From NCBI RefSeq assembly GCF_042853465.1, contig NZ_AP031497.1, forward strand, positions 3,348,001-3,412,000: DNA of 64,000 nucleotides. Direction: 5' to 3'. This DNA is from Simiduia litorea (GTDB lineage Bacteria; Pseudomonadota; Gammaproteobacteria; Pseudomonadales; Cellvibrionaceae). This document shows, piece by piece, positions 35,205-43,060 of this stretch (the first letter of the stretch is position 1; each line of letters starts with the position of its first letter). Both the position numbers and the translations under genes were made by a program. Under the pieces are notes generated by a model. That model did not search any database. It was not told the DNA's origin and was given only the letters and a program-made list of their open reading frames with translations.

Positions 35205-36866
35205 ATGAAACAACTTCCCCTAGCGCTGACGCTTATCGGTGTCGGCCTATTCTCCAGTACCGCGCTGGCCATCGATTGCACCAACCTCGATGGCTGGAGT
35301 AATAGCGCCGTGTATTTAGGCGAAAGTAAAGTTCGCCACTTAAACAATGCCTACACCGCTAAATGGTGGACCCAAGCCGACGATCCAGCGACCCACTCCG
35401 GCACGTGGGACGTCTGGCGTTACGATGGCGCCTGCGACGGCAGTTCATCTTCTAGTTCCTCGTCCAGTAGTTCTTCTGGCAGCTCATCTGGCAGCACATC
35501 GAGTTCATCATCGGGCGGCTCTACTTCCAGCGGCAGCTCTAGTGGCTCGACATCAAGCGGCTCGGGCTCATCGAGTGGCTCGTCAAGCGGTGGCGGTAGT
35601 TGCAGTGCCAACGCCTATGTTGCCGGCACCAATTACGCCATGAGTGAATTAGTCAGCAATGTCGGTTACGAATTCCGCTGCGATATTCCCGGCTGGTGTT
35701 CCTCTAATGCCGCATGGGCCTATGCACCAGGCACCGGCGCACACTGGCAAGATGCCTGGACCCAAGTGAGCGATTGCGGCTCGTCAAGCAGTTCATCCAG
35801 CGGTGGTTCAAGTTCAGGTTCAACATCAAGCGGTTCCTCGTCCAGTGGATCGAGTTCGGGCTCCACCTCTAGCAGTTCCTCCAGCGGCGGTTCATCCTCG
35901 GGTGGCAACAGCGGCAAATTACCCGCGCATGCCTTGGTAGGTTACTGGCACAACTTTGACAATGGCTCGGGTCTTGTGCGCATCGCCCAAGTGTCAGATG
36001 TGTGGGATGTGATAGTGGTCGCCTTTGCCGACGACGCCGGCAATGGTTCGGTAGCGTTTAATTTAGATGTCGGTTTAAACAAGCAGCAATTCATCGACGA
36101 CATCGCCGCAAAACGCGCCGCCGGAAAAATAGTTGTGCTCTCTTTCGGCGGCCAAAACGGTACGGTGACGTTAAATTCCGCTACCAATGTCACCAACTTT
36201 GTGAACAGCACCGCTGCCATCATGGATGAATACGGTTTCGATGGTATCGATATCGATCTGGAATCCGGTGCCGGCGTTATGCACGGCGCACCGGTGATCA
36301 ACAATTTGGTGGCTGCCGTAAAACAACTGAAACAACGCTACCCCAGCATGTATTTGTCTATGGCGCCAGAGCACCCCTATGTGCAAGGCGGCTTCGTTGC
36401 CTACTCGGGTATTTGGGGCGCTTACCTGCCAATGATTGATCAACTGCGCAACGAGTTAGATTTACTGCACGTGCAACTGTACAACAATGGCGGCTTATCC
36501 ACGCCCTACCGCGGTCAAGCTTACGCGGCCGGCTCGGTGGATATGATGGTGTCTTCAGCGTTAATGCTCATGGAAGGCTTCCCACTCGCCGGTGGTAGCG
36601 CGGGCAATTTTGCGCCGCTGAAGCCTGAACAAATTGGCTTAGCTCTACCTTCCGGCTCACGTGCAGCGTCTAGCGGTTTTGCCAGCACGGCTGACATAAA
36701 CCGCGCACTGGATTGCCTCACCAAGCGCACCCAGTGCGGCACTCTAACACCGGCTCAAGCCTATCCCGCCTTTAATGGCGTTATGACCTGGTCGATTAAC
36801 TGGGACATGTTCGACAAGGGCGCCTTTTCCGGCCCAGTGGGCAGCCATGTGCATAATCTGCCGTAA
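35205..36866 (+). CDS. Secreted GH18 chitinase with two CBM5/12-type modules (second)
   Basis: Extracellular 553-residue GH18 enzyme. Order: signal peptide ending ALA near residue 23, a chitin-binding module with AYTAKWWTQADDPATHSGTW (about 25-78), a Ser/Gly linker, a second module with IPGWCSSNAAWAYAPGTGAH (about 128-186), a second Ser linker, then the GH18 domain from about residue 240 (ALVGYWHNFDNGSGLVRIAQ). The signature DGIDIDLE starts at Asp346, with donor Glu353. The barrel resembles the ChiD/single-domain bacterial chitinase type more than that of chitinase 1. The two binding modules occur in the reverse order to chitinase 1. A strong terminator follows. Confidence 0.95.
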   Translation: MKQLPLALTLIGVGLFSSTALAIDCTNLDGWSNSAVYLGESKVRHLNNAYTAKWWTQADDPATHSGTWDVWRYDGACDGSSSSSSSSSSSSGSSSGSTSSSSSGGSTSSGSSSGSTSSGSGSSSGSSSGGGSCSANAYVAGTNYAMSELVSNVGYEFRCDIPGWCSSNAAWAYAPGTGAHWQDAWTQVSDCGSSSSSSSGGSSSGSTSSGSSSSGSSSGSTSSSSSSGGSSSGGNSGKLPAHALVGYWHNFDNGSGLVRIAQVSDVWDVIVVAFADDAGNGSVAFNLDVGLNKQQFIDDIAAKRAAGKIVVLSFGGQNGTVTLNSATNVTNFVNSTAAIMDEYGFDGIDIDLESGAGVMHGAPVINNLVAAVKQLKQRYPSMYLSMAPEHPYVQGGFVAYSGIWGAYLPMIDQLRNELDLLHVQLYNNGGLSTPYRGQAYAAGSVDMMVSSALMLMEGFPLAGGSAGNFAPLKPEQIGLALPSGSRAASSGFASTADINRALDCLTKRTQCGTLTPAQAYPAFNGVMTWSINWDMFDKGAFSGPVGSHVHNLP

Positions 36867-36949
36867 GGTAAAGGAAAGCTGCAGGCAAAAAATAGCGTGA
36901 CGAAAAAGCCTTCGTTGCAATAACAAATTTTCTCGGGTGTGTCTTGTTT

Positions 36950-36977
36950 GGCGTCTTTCATAGACGCCTTTTTTTTG
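36950..36977 (+). terminator. Rho-independent terminator of chitinase 2
   Basis: GGCGTCT-TTCAT-AGACGCC is followed by eight or more Ts, 84 bases after the stop codon. Confidence 0.92.
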
Positions 36978-37044
36978 CTCGCTTATTAAAAAGTGCTTTT
37001 AAAAAACATCGGTTTAGATGGCCTCGACGAAAGATGCTTTTTAT

Positions 37045-37716
37045 TTAGCCGTTGAGTGACTGCCATTGAGCCTTAAGCCATTCAACGTCATCTTGCAGTG
37101 CGCTCACCTGCTGTTCTAATTCAGCCACCCGCTCAGCACAGCTACAATCAGCCACGGATTGACGAGGACTGCTAGACCTTTGCGCCGTTTCGACACCAAC
37201 CTCAACTTCAACCTCACCACTAAACAGGTGCGCATAACGGCACTCGCGCTTGCCCGGTTCGCGCGGCAATTTCACCACATAAGCTGTGGTATCTACATCG
37301 GCTAAACCATCGAGCACGCGCTCAACATCTGCCACATCGGTAAACTCGCACAATCGCTGTGTACGCAAACGCAACTCGCCCGCTGTTTGGGGGCCACGTA
37401 GAAACAGCACGCTTAACAAACTTTGCTCTTTCAAGGTGAATTTGAAATCGCCAAACTCTGTATTACCGAAGCGCTGACGGTATTTAGCCACGCGGCTACC
37501 CACATTCACCGTGGTTACTAAGCCTTTTTTCAACAAACTATCAACCGTGCTTTGCACCTCAAGTTCCGACAAGTCCAGCACCGGCTCGCGATTACTTTTC
37601 TGATTACAGCCATTCACCAACGCATTCAGCGACAGTGGGTATTGATCTGGCGTGGTGTGCTCCTTTTCAAACAGAACACCGATAACGCGGGTTTCACATA
37701 AAGTTAGTTCGATCAT
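37045..37716 (-). CDS. yceH: YceH-family (UPF0502, DUF480) protein
   Basis: A 223-residue protein of the UPF0502 family with tandem winged-helix domains. It opens IELTLCETRVIGVLFEKEHT, continues TPDQYPLSLNALVNGCNQKS with NREPVLDLSE, and has LSVLFLRGPQTAGELRLRTQ in the second domain. The C-terminus (EQQVSALQDDVEWLKAQW) is a coiled coil. The function is unknown. It converges on chitinase 2. Confidence 0.92.
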   Translation of the reverse strand: MIELTLCETRVIGVLFEKEHTTPDQYPLSLNALVNGCNQKSNREPVLDLSELEVQSTVDSLLKKGLVTTVNVGSRVAKYRQRFGNTEFGDFKFTLKEQSLLSVLFLRGPQTAGELRLRTQRLCEFTDVADVERVLDGLADVDTTAYVVKLPREPGKRECRYAHLFSGEVEVEVGVETAQRSSSPRQSVADCSCAERVAELEQQVSALQDDVEWLKAQWQSLNG

Positions 37717-37924
37717 AACGGTCAGTTCACACTCAATAAAACACGTAAACTAGATTAGCACTAGTCCCCGGTACTAAACATGGAAAATATGGCTACTAGT
37801 GAACAACCGCGCAGAAGCGAGCCTATAAAAGCCGTATAAATCTACCTTAGCCACCACCTGTACGCTAAAGACTGATAATCTATGCCCTGTATTAACATGC
37901 CGCGGCACTCAGGATAATAACGCC

Positions 37925-38557
37925 ATGCACCTCAAACGTCTCAAACTCGCCGAACAGGCATTCCTCAACCGCTACCCAGGTGGCTTTCAGCACCCAGAGA
38001 TGTTGGCTATCGGCAAAAAGCACAATGTCACAAAGCTTTCAGATTTTTGCCAACAGGCCTTCGGTAAACGAAACTTCAGTAACACCAATCAAATAATCGA
38101 AGATTGGTTAAAAGTCATCAGCCGCTCCTCGATGATCTCGTTGTTTGAAAAGCCCAAATTTAAATCCTTTATCAACACCCGCAATAGCGATGAAAAAAAG
38201 GCATTGGTACAAAGCGCAAAGATGATGCTACATGGGAAAGCCGAGAGCGGCTTTGACTTGCAACTCGACCTGCTGAAAATGGACAAACTCGCCAAGTGGT
38301 CGATTATCTCGGCACTGCCGGCCTATTACCGGCTGCAAGATGAGGTGTTTATCAAACCGACCACCGCCAAGGGCGTCGTCAGTTATTTTGAGCTCCAAGA
38401 CCTTACCTACAAACCCACACCCAGCTGGGATTTTTACCTAAATTATCGCGTGCAATTAACACAAATGAAAGAACAGGTAGATAAATGCCTTAGCCCAAGC
38501 AATCCAGCATTTTCAGGCTTTTTAATGATGAGTTTACCGAAGAAGAAGCAGCGTTGA
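37925..38557 (+). CDS. Conserved hypothetical protein
   Basis: A 210-residue soluble, basic protein starting MHLKRLKLAEQAFLNRYPGG, with the charged segment KPKFKSFINTRNSDEKKALV and the later text WDFYLNYRVQLTQMKEQVDK. No motif or family is recognised; the even codon use and length suggest a real gene. It may belong to a family restricted to Cellvibrionaceae and relatives. It converges on the small membrane protein at 38566. Confidence 0.65.
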   Translation: MHLKRLKLAEQAFLNRYPGGFQHPEMLAIGKKHNVTKLSDFCQQAFGKRNFSNTNQIIEDWLKVISRSSMISLFEKPKFKSFINTRNSDEKKALVQSAKMMLHGKAESGFDLQLDLLKMDKLAKWSIISALPAYYRLQDEVFIKPTTAKGVVSYFELQDLTYKPTPSWDFYLNYRVQLTQMKEQVDKCLSPSNPAFSGFLMMSLPKKKQR

Positions 38558-38565
38558 ATAAACTA

Positions 38566-38874
38566 TCAGCGCCTTGTACTTCTGTAGGCAGCCCAAATAC
38601 TTCTATGCTCTGCTGCGGAGAGTGACTGCAACTTACCCAGCTTGGCAAACTGAACGTAACACACGAGATTTCCAACAAGCGGCACATACCACATGGGCAT
38701 AATCAACTGGCGCTTAAAAGACCTAGGCAATACATCATTACTTGCCACCTTAAACGTCAACACACTGGCGGGAATAATCCAAAGCGCCAACACAATGAAG
38801 GCCAGAAAAAAATAGGTGTATGAGATATCCATGTTTTCAAATCTACTTTCTATCGTTTGATGTAGATTGCTCAT
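38566..38874 (-). CDS. Small two-helix membrane protein
   Basis: A 102-residue protein with two hydrophobic segments (YTYFFLAFIVLALWIIPASV and LIMPMWYVPLVGNLVCYVQF). No family recognised. It lies 11 bases after the DUF998-like gene on the same strand, so the two are probably co-transcribed. Confidence 0.6.
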   Translation of the reverse strand: MSNLHQTIESRFENMDISYTYFFLAFIVLALWIIPASVLTFKVASNDVLPRSFKRQLIMPMWYVPLVGNLVCYVQFAKLGKLQSLSAAEHRSIWAAYRSTRR

Positions 38875-38885
38875 CTAGCATCACG

Positions 38886-39533
38886 CTACCGGCTTTTAGC
38901 CTGATTGAAATTGCTAGCACGCAACATAAGCCCAGCCAATACAAAAACCCACAAGGCTTGAGCTCCATAGTTTAATCGTTGATACAGACCAAACCCCTCT
39001 CCCGATTCGACCGCACTCGCCATGAGGGGTAGCAATGCGATAACAAATAGAGAGACCGCCAATGAGAACCAAACGAACCATTTCACACCCAACTGGCGCT
39101 TAGCAAGAAAAACCCATAGCAAGTTTGCCAGCAAGAGGCTTAAAAACATGATGAAGCCAGCAAGGTTATGTAAATTCTGCTCTATTGATGGCGACACTAA
39201 ATCGCAGCCGCGATCACAGGAGAAAAAACCCGCTAACATACTGCCAAACCCATGAACGATGACTAAAGCACCAGAAACACGAGCGAGCATCGACTTGGGG
39301 AAGGTTTTCATAAGCCCAAAGCCAAACAGCGTAAACAACACCGCTAGGGGATAATTATTTATGAGCGGAGACAGTAATTGCGTGGGCGCTCCTCTTGCTC
39401 CCAACTCACTCATCGCTTGGGAATAGTGGCTATAGTCTGGGTAAAACATGCCGGTAAAAGTCACCCCAACAACTAACCAAATTGGCGCCAATAACCCCGC
39501 GAAATAACACCAACGCTTTACTGCTTCACTCAC
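38886..39533 (-). CDS. DUF998-family membrane protein
   Basis: About 215 residues with six hydrophobic segments. The family signature is visible in FTGMFYPDYSHYSQAMSELG and the later GFFSCDRGCDLVSPS and HNLAGFIMFLSLLLANLLW. The start is taken as GTG 39533 because GAGGAC lies eight bases upstream; an open frame continues to 39584. The function is unknown. It is followed closely by the two-helix protein. Confidence 0.8.
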   Translation of the reverse strand: MSEAVKRWCYFAGLLAPIWLVVGVTFTGMFYPDYSHYSQAMSELGARGAPTQLLSPLINNYPLAVLFTLFGFGLMKTFPKSMLARVSGALVIVHGFGSMLAGFFSCDRGCDLVSPSIEQNLHNLAGFIMFLSLLLANLLWVFLAKRQLGVKWFVWFSLAVSLFVIALLPLMASAVESGEGFGLYQRLNYGAQALWVFVLAGLMLRASNFNQAKSR

Positions 39534-39612
39534 AAGAAAAGTCCTCACACAATGCCATTGCATAGCAATAGACCCATTCATCAAAAACTAATCGATGAGT
39601 GCAAGTGCAGGA

Positions 39613-39840
39613 TTAATCACCACCACCGCAATCACCGCCACCACCGAAGCCACCGTCAGATCCACCGCCACTTGCACTACCATCTGAGCCTATCTTGAGG
39701 GCAATTTTTATTACGCTGAAAAGAAGAAATAGAAAGAACACCATGGGTAAAAACCGGTTGTAGAAGCGGCTATCTGAGCTTAGATCTAGGTAATGCCAGG
39801 AACTGAATAAACCGACAAATAGGATAAACCAAGATTTCAT
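39613..39840 (-). CDS. Small membrane protein with glycine-rich tail
   Basis: A 75-residue protein with two hydrophobic segments (WFILFVGLFSSWHYL and FLPMVFFLFLLFSVIKIAL) and a Gly/Asp/Ser tail ending GGFGGGGDCGGGD. AAAGGG lies five bases before the ATG, supporting a real gene. Such tails are seen on some bacterial membrane proteins of unknown role. Confidence 0.6.
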   Translation of the reverse strand: MKSWFILFVGLFSSWHYLDLSSDSRFYNRFLPMVFFLFLLFSVIKIALKIGSDGSASGGGSDGGFGGGGDCGGGD

Positions 39841-40228
39841 GTAAACCCTTTGATGAAAATAATTTTTGGGCGAAGGAAAAGTAAAAAAGCCTACTCATTC
39901 CAAGCCAAAAAGATCCTGGAGACCGCGGTTAAAAGTTTCGAATAACCCCCCCCTAAAAGTAACTTGTCATCGTAATTATTCACAGCCCACCAAGACACAA
40001 TGGGCTGGGGAAACAATAAGTAGATCTCGTTGGCGTATGATCTGTGAATGGGGAACTGAAAACAACACAAATATAACCGTAGCAGGCTGCAGAATGACTG
40101 CGCTAGCACGAACTACGCAACCTCGGCCACAAAGATAATCGACAAGGGCAAAGTCGATTGGGGCGCCTTTGGTTCCTTGATCTCGACAAGGTTAAGCCCA
40201 CTTTGATCATTTAACCCAAGCTCTGCCT
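39841..40228. other. Non-coding stretch at the edge of the cassette region
   Basis: About 390 bases with no supportable gene; frames open in it (for example 39866-40138) have no ribosome site or protein-like content. A run of eight Cs lies at 39948-39955. Composition shifts towards AT here relative to the chitinase side. No attC site was found after the decayed ORF. Confidence 0.4.
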
Positions 40229-40483
40229 TTAGATTCCGAAGTGGGTAGCCAACTTTTTCCCTCGGTCGGCACTTGGATCATCGATTCCGTTCGGCCCTTT
40301 CTGCCAAATGACTATTTCGTAATCAAAGTACAGTCGGTGTCATTCATTTGAGACCTTTAAATAAAGTACATTTGCTTCATTTTCAAGCCTTCCGTCACAT
40401 CAAAACTCTTGAACAATCAGTTCTTCGATTTCTCCGCCGAACAAGTTTGGCCATGCCCCAACTATTGATGAATCTTCATTCAT
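40229..40483 (-). pseudogene. Decayed gene-cassette ORF
   Basis: From ATG 40483, one frame reads MNEDSSIVGAWPNLFGGEIE, then ELIVQEF-stop-CDGRLENEANVLYLKVSNE-stop-HRLYFDYEIVIWQKGPNGID, and ends at TAA 40229. Both internal stops are TGA, each possibly a changed TGG or CGA. The start lies six bases after attC site 2, just as the neighbouring cassette starts seven bases after attC site 1. The family is unknown. Confidence 0.55.
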
Positions 40484-40489
40484 AGGTAA

Positions 40490-40556
40490 ACATAACGTCG
40501 CAATTTTGGGCAACCGAAGCAACGCGTAGGTTGTCCAAAAGATTGCCTTGTTAGAG
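40490..40556 (-). other. attC: Integron attC site 2
   Basis: On the minus strand the site opens with CTCTAAC (R'' box, three bases after the stop of the TonB-like gene) and closes with GTTATGT (R' box). Between them GCAATcTTTTGGaCAACC pairs with GGTTGCCCAAAATTGC around a 13-base loop, leaving one or two unpaired bases, as in attC hairpins. Total about 67 bases. The R' box is imperfect against GTTRRRY. Confidence 0.7.
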
Positions 40557-40559
40557 CAA

Positions 40560-40997
40560 TTACTTACATTCCTTTGAAACGTGCTCGCACATATTGTCAG
40601 CGCCTCTACACGTTTCCACACAAAATTCGGCTCGAATTCGAACACCAGTAACCTCCAGAGGATTACCATTAATGGTTCGAGGTTGATACTTAATTCCTGT
40701 CGCATTTAATATTGCGACTTGTTCAAATTGAGCTTTGGCATCGCTCTCGACAAGTCTGTGATTTTTAGTATTACCAGAAGAGTCAATATCAAATTCAACA
40801 ACAGCGTAGCCCTCAAAACCTGAATCGCACAAATACTTAGGATATAAGGTCTTTGGTGTATAAGTTCTAAAGTATTCATGATTTTCAAAATCGAAATTTT
40901 CAGGTGGTTCATGATACCGCTCTTTCGAAGCTACATAATATTGACTGGAGCAACCAGCAAAGAAATAGATTAAGACACTTAAAAATACTACCCGCAT
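40560..40997 (-). CDS. Lipoprotein with TonB C-terminal-like domain (cassette gene)
   Basis: A 145-residue protein with a lipoprotein signal peptide (VFLSVLIYFFAGC, lipidated Cys16) and a TonB_C-type domain: GFEGYAVVEFDIDSSGNTKN, then AKAQFEQVAILNATGIKYQP. It lacks the proline-rich spacer and the membrane anchor of true TonB, so it is unlikely to energise receptors. The C-terminus has four cysteines (FCVETCRGADNMCEHVSKEC). It is bounded by attC sites on both sides, starting seven bases after one and stopping three bases before the other: one complete integron cassette. Confidence 0.75.
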   Translation of the reverse strand: MRVVFLSVLIYFFAGCSSQYYVASKERYHEPPENFDFENHEYFRTYTPKTLYPKYLCDSGFEGYAVVEFDIDSSGNTKNHRLVESDAKAQFEQVAILNATGIKYQPRTINGNPLEVTGVRIRAEFCVETCRGADNMCEHVSKECK

Positions 40998-41003
40998 GAA
41001 TTT

Positions 41004-41110
41004 ACTCTAACGCTGCCATAAGAGGCAGCTACGTAGTTGATTTATTTTGTGCTATTTAAGCACAAAATGAAGCGACGCAGTAGCTGTCCTACTTGTTGGC
41101 CTTGTTAGAT
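41004..41110 (-). other. attC: Integron attC site 1
   Basis: On the minus strand the site opens with ATCTAAC (41110-41104, fits RYYYAAC) five bases after the stop of the upstream ORF and closes with GTTAGAG (41011-41005). The outer arms pair (GGAC-AGCTACTGCG with CGTAGCTGCC), and the centre is a perfect ten-base-pair hairpin ATTTTGTGCT / AGCACAAAAT. Length about 107 bases. This is the standard architecture of integron recombination sites. Confidence 0.85.
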
Positions 41111-41115
41111 TTATT

Positions 41116-41826
41116 TTACTTTACTTGCCATGATAGCATTTGATACGTAATATTTTTTTCTGTTTTTGTTTCAACATACACTGGCGAGCTTTCAAAATTT
41201 GTTAATACTTCATATTCCTGTCCGAATTCTAGATCTTCTCCAAACGGCCCTACGATAGCATTAAGCTTCTTGTCTAAAGGTACAATGATCGCAGCCAGTG
41301 TTAAATGACAATCTGATCCGTGCTCCCAGTGTTTAAATGCATGATAAGCAGCCATACGCGGATGAATAGTAGTTGAAAGGGGGCGCGTCCAATCAAATCC
41401 TTGTGCTCCCGAAATCGCCCCTCGAAATAGGAGCTGTTTCGCAGGCAATAGCACGCCTTTTTCTTTAATCTCTCTGTTAAGACTATCATAATCATCACCA
41501 TCAAATTCCCGATATTTACTTAAGTATCTTGAATAAATTGGATAGTCAGTTAATCCTGATCTAGCGTCCTGCCAAGATCGAAGGATTTCAGATTTAAGAA
41601 TGGCCTCATCTATTGAATTATGACGATCGGATTTTCTTGATCTTTTATCTAATTCGTATTTTGTGAGATCATCAAACAGCGTAAAGACAGAATCTTTTTC
41701 ATCTTTTAAAACACCGCCGTCAAATCTGAACAAATCTAATTGCATCACTGCTTCCGAATCTAACAGCTTATCTATGGACTCTCTCGTTTTTGCAAGCATG
41801 GCGGATGAATTTGGTAGCAATTGCAT
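41116..41826 (-). CDS. Putative ADP-ribosyltransferase fold protein (cassette gene)
   Basis: A 236-residue AT-rich gene. The C-terminal half carries in order LLFRGAISG (Arg135), PLSTTIHPRMAAYHAFKHWE (Ser151-Thr-Thr) and FGQEYEVLTNF (Glu204-x-Glu206). This is the R-S-E triad layout of arginine-type ADP-ribosyltransferases (ADPrib_exo_Tox clan): NAD-binding Arg, STS strand and ExE catalytic loop with correct spacing. The N-terminal 130 residues are charged and unrecognised; there is no signal peptide. Its stop lies five bases before attC site 1, so it is the last part of a gene cassette, while an IS110-type element lies just upstream. Function as a toxin or immunity-associated enzyme is inference. 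No antitoxin is adjacent. Confidence 0.65.
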   Translation of the reverse strand: MQLLPNSSAMLAKTRESIDKLLDSEAVMQLDLFRFDGGVLKDEKDSVFTLFDDLTKYELDKRSRKSDRHNSIDEAILKSEILRSWQDARSGLTDYPIYSRYLSKYREFDGDDYDSLNREIKEKGVLLPAKQLLFRGAISGAQGFDWTRPLSTTIHPRMAAYHAFKHWEHGSDCHLTLAAIIVPLDKKLNAIVGPFGEDLEFGQEYEVLTNFESSPVYVETKTEKNITYQMLSWQVK

Positions 41827-41991
41827 TTATCTATTCGGTTCCAGCTTACGCTGACCATGATGACATCTGCGCAGTGGCTCCTCATTATTCAGTCGGTTCC
41901 AATTAACCAAAGCTGTTATCAGGTCCCGCATCTGCACGGATTGTACCGTTTTCATCTAGCAAACCAGCAAAAATTGAAAGTATTGTCCTAT

Positions 41992-43008
41992 TTAAATTGG
42001 TTGGTATTGTGTTTGCTTATTTGACATTACTGACCATAGCATCCGGGCCTGTTTAGCTGCCATGGCTACCGCAACTACGTTGTCTGGCTTGTTAAGCCGA
42101 AGCTTTTCCAGCCACTCCCCGTATTGACTCGTTCCTCTAGCGGACTTCAATAATATGGTCCGAGCCCCATGTATCAATAGGGTTCGTAGGTAGCGATCAC
42201 CCTTCTTAGTAATCTTCCCCAATCTTGACTTCCCACCCGATGAATTTTGTCGAGGCGTTAAGCCCAGCCAGGCGGACAGATGACGCCCATTTTTAAACTG
42301 TTTCGGATCACCTACCGTTCCAATCACTGCGCTGGCAGTTAACGCACCAACCCCTTCCATTTTCATTAGCCTACTAGCCGTATCGTTGTTTTTGACCCAA
42401 TCGCTAATATACCGGTCCAGTAATTCGATCTCGTCTTCAACTCGGCACAAGGTAACGAGCAAGTCATTAACTAACACTTTTACAAATTTAGGTATGTGGT
42501 CAAAATCAATCAGCTCCGCCAATTCTGATGTGAGTTTATGCCGCCCTTTACTTACCACCACGCCAAATTCAAGCATATGGCCGTGAATTTGGTTAATTAG
42601 CGCAGTTCTAGATTTTATATTAAAAGTTCTAATACGGTGGGCCATTAAAATCGCCTGTTGATCTTCGCTCTTTACAGAAACAAATTTCATACCTGGTCGG
42701 CCAATCGCTTCACAGATAGCTTCAGCATCATTTGCATCGTTCTTACCTTTCCGCCGATAAGGGATTACATATTTCGCTGAGATCAAACGTACTTCATGCC
42801 CCATCTCTGTAAGCTTACGGGCCCAATAATGGCTACCACCGCAGGATTCAATACCAATTTCACACTGAGTTAAATTAGAAAAGTACTCTAACAATTTCGA
42901 TCGGGTAAAGTTCTTCTTAAGAACAATTTTTTCATGACGGTCAACACCATGAACAACCATTAGCCTTTTTCCAATATCAATACCGAATCTGATTATTTGC
43001 GCGCCCAT
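41992..43008 (-). CDS. IS110-family transposase (IS1111-like)
   Basis: DEDD recombinase of 338 residues. The N-terminal RuvC-like domain begins IRFGIDIGKRLMVVHGVDRH; the conserved segments RKGKNDANDAEAICEAIGRP and the C-terminal Tnp20 domain MEGVGALTASAVIGTVGDPK, with LSAWLGLTPRQNSSGGKSRL, are intact. No stop or frameshift is present. ATG 43008 was chosen over 43020 because GGAGAG lies just upstream. It sits beside the cassette ORFs; the IS1111-attC group of this family is known to target integron attC sites. Confidence 0.93.
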   Translation of the reverse strand: MGAQIIRFGIDIGKRLMVVHGVDRHEKIVLKKNFTRSKLLEYFSNLTQCEIGIESCGGSHYWARKLTEMGHEVRLISAKYVIPYRRKGKNDANDAEAICEAIGRPGMKFVSVKSEDQQAILMAHRIRTFNIKSRTALINQIHGHMLEFGVVVSKGRHKLTSELAELIDFDHIPKFVKVLVNDLLVTLCRVEDEIELLDRYISDWVKNNDTASRLMKMEGVGALTASAVIGTVGDPKQFKNGRHLSAWLGLTPRQNSSGGKSRLGKITKKGDRYLRTLLIHGARTILLKSARGTSQYGEWLEKLRLNKPDNVVAVAMAAKQARMLWSVMSNKQTQYQPI

Positions 43009-43060
43009 ATCACTCTCCAAATATTTAACCTTTGTTTAGGTTAGGGAGAGAGAGTCCATG
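41992..43060 (-). mobile_element. IS110/IS1111-type insertion sequence (ends not fully defined)
   Basis: The element contains one transposase gene. On the transposase strand the upstream end probably includes ATGGACTCTCTCTCC (43059-43045), similar to IS1111-type ends. The downstream end lies somewhere in 41827-41991; no terminal inverted repeat or target duplication could be defined, as is usual for this family. Confidence 0.6.

Noticed and set aside
35420..35917. Similar acidic, proline-rich minus-strand frames in chitinase 2
   Set aside because: Same cause: antisense of the poly-serine linkers.
39866..40138. 90-codon plus-strand frame
   Set aside because: No ribosome site and low-complexity basic composition; it looks like chance.
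40400..40705. 101-codon minus-strand frame overlapping the TonB-like cassette and attC site 2
   Set aside because: It runs through an attC hairpin, out of frame with the TonB-like gene, and has no ribosome site.
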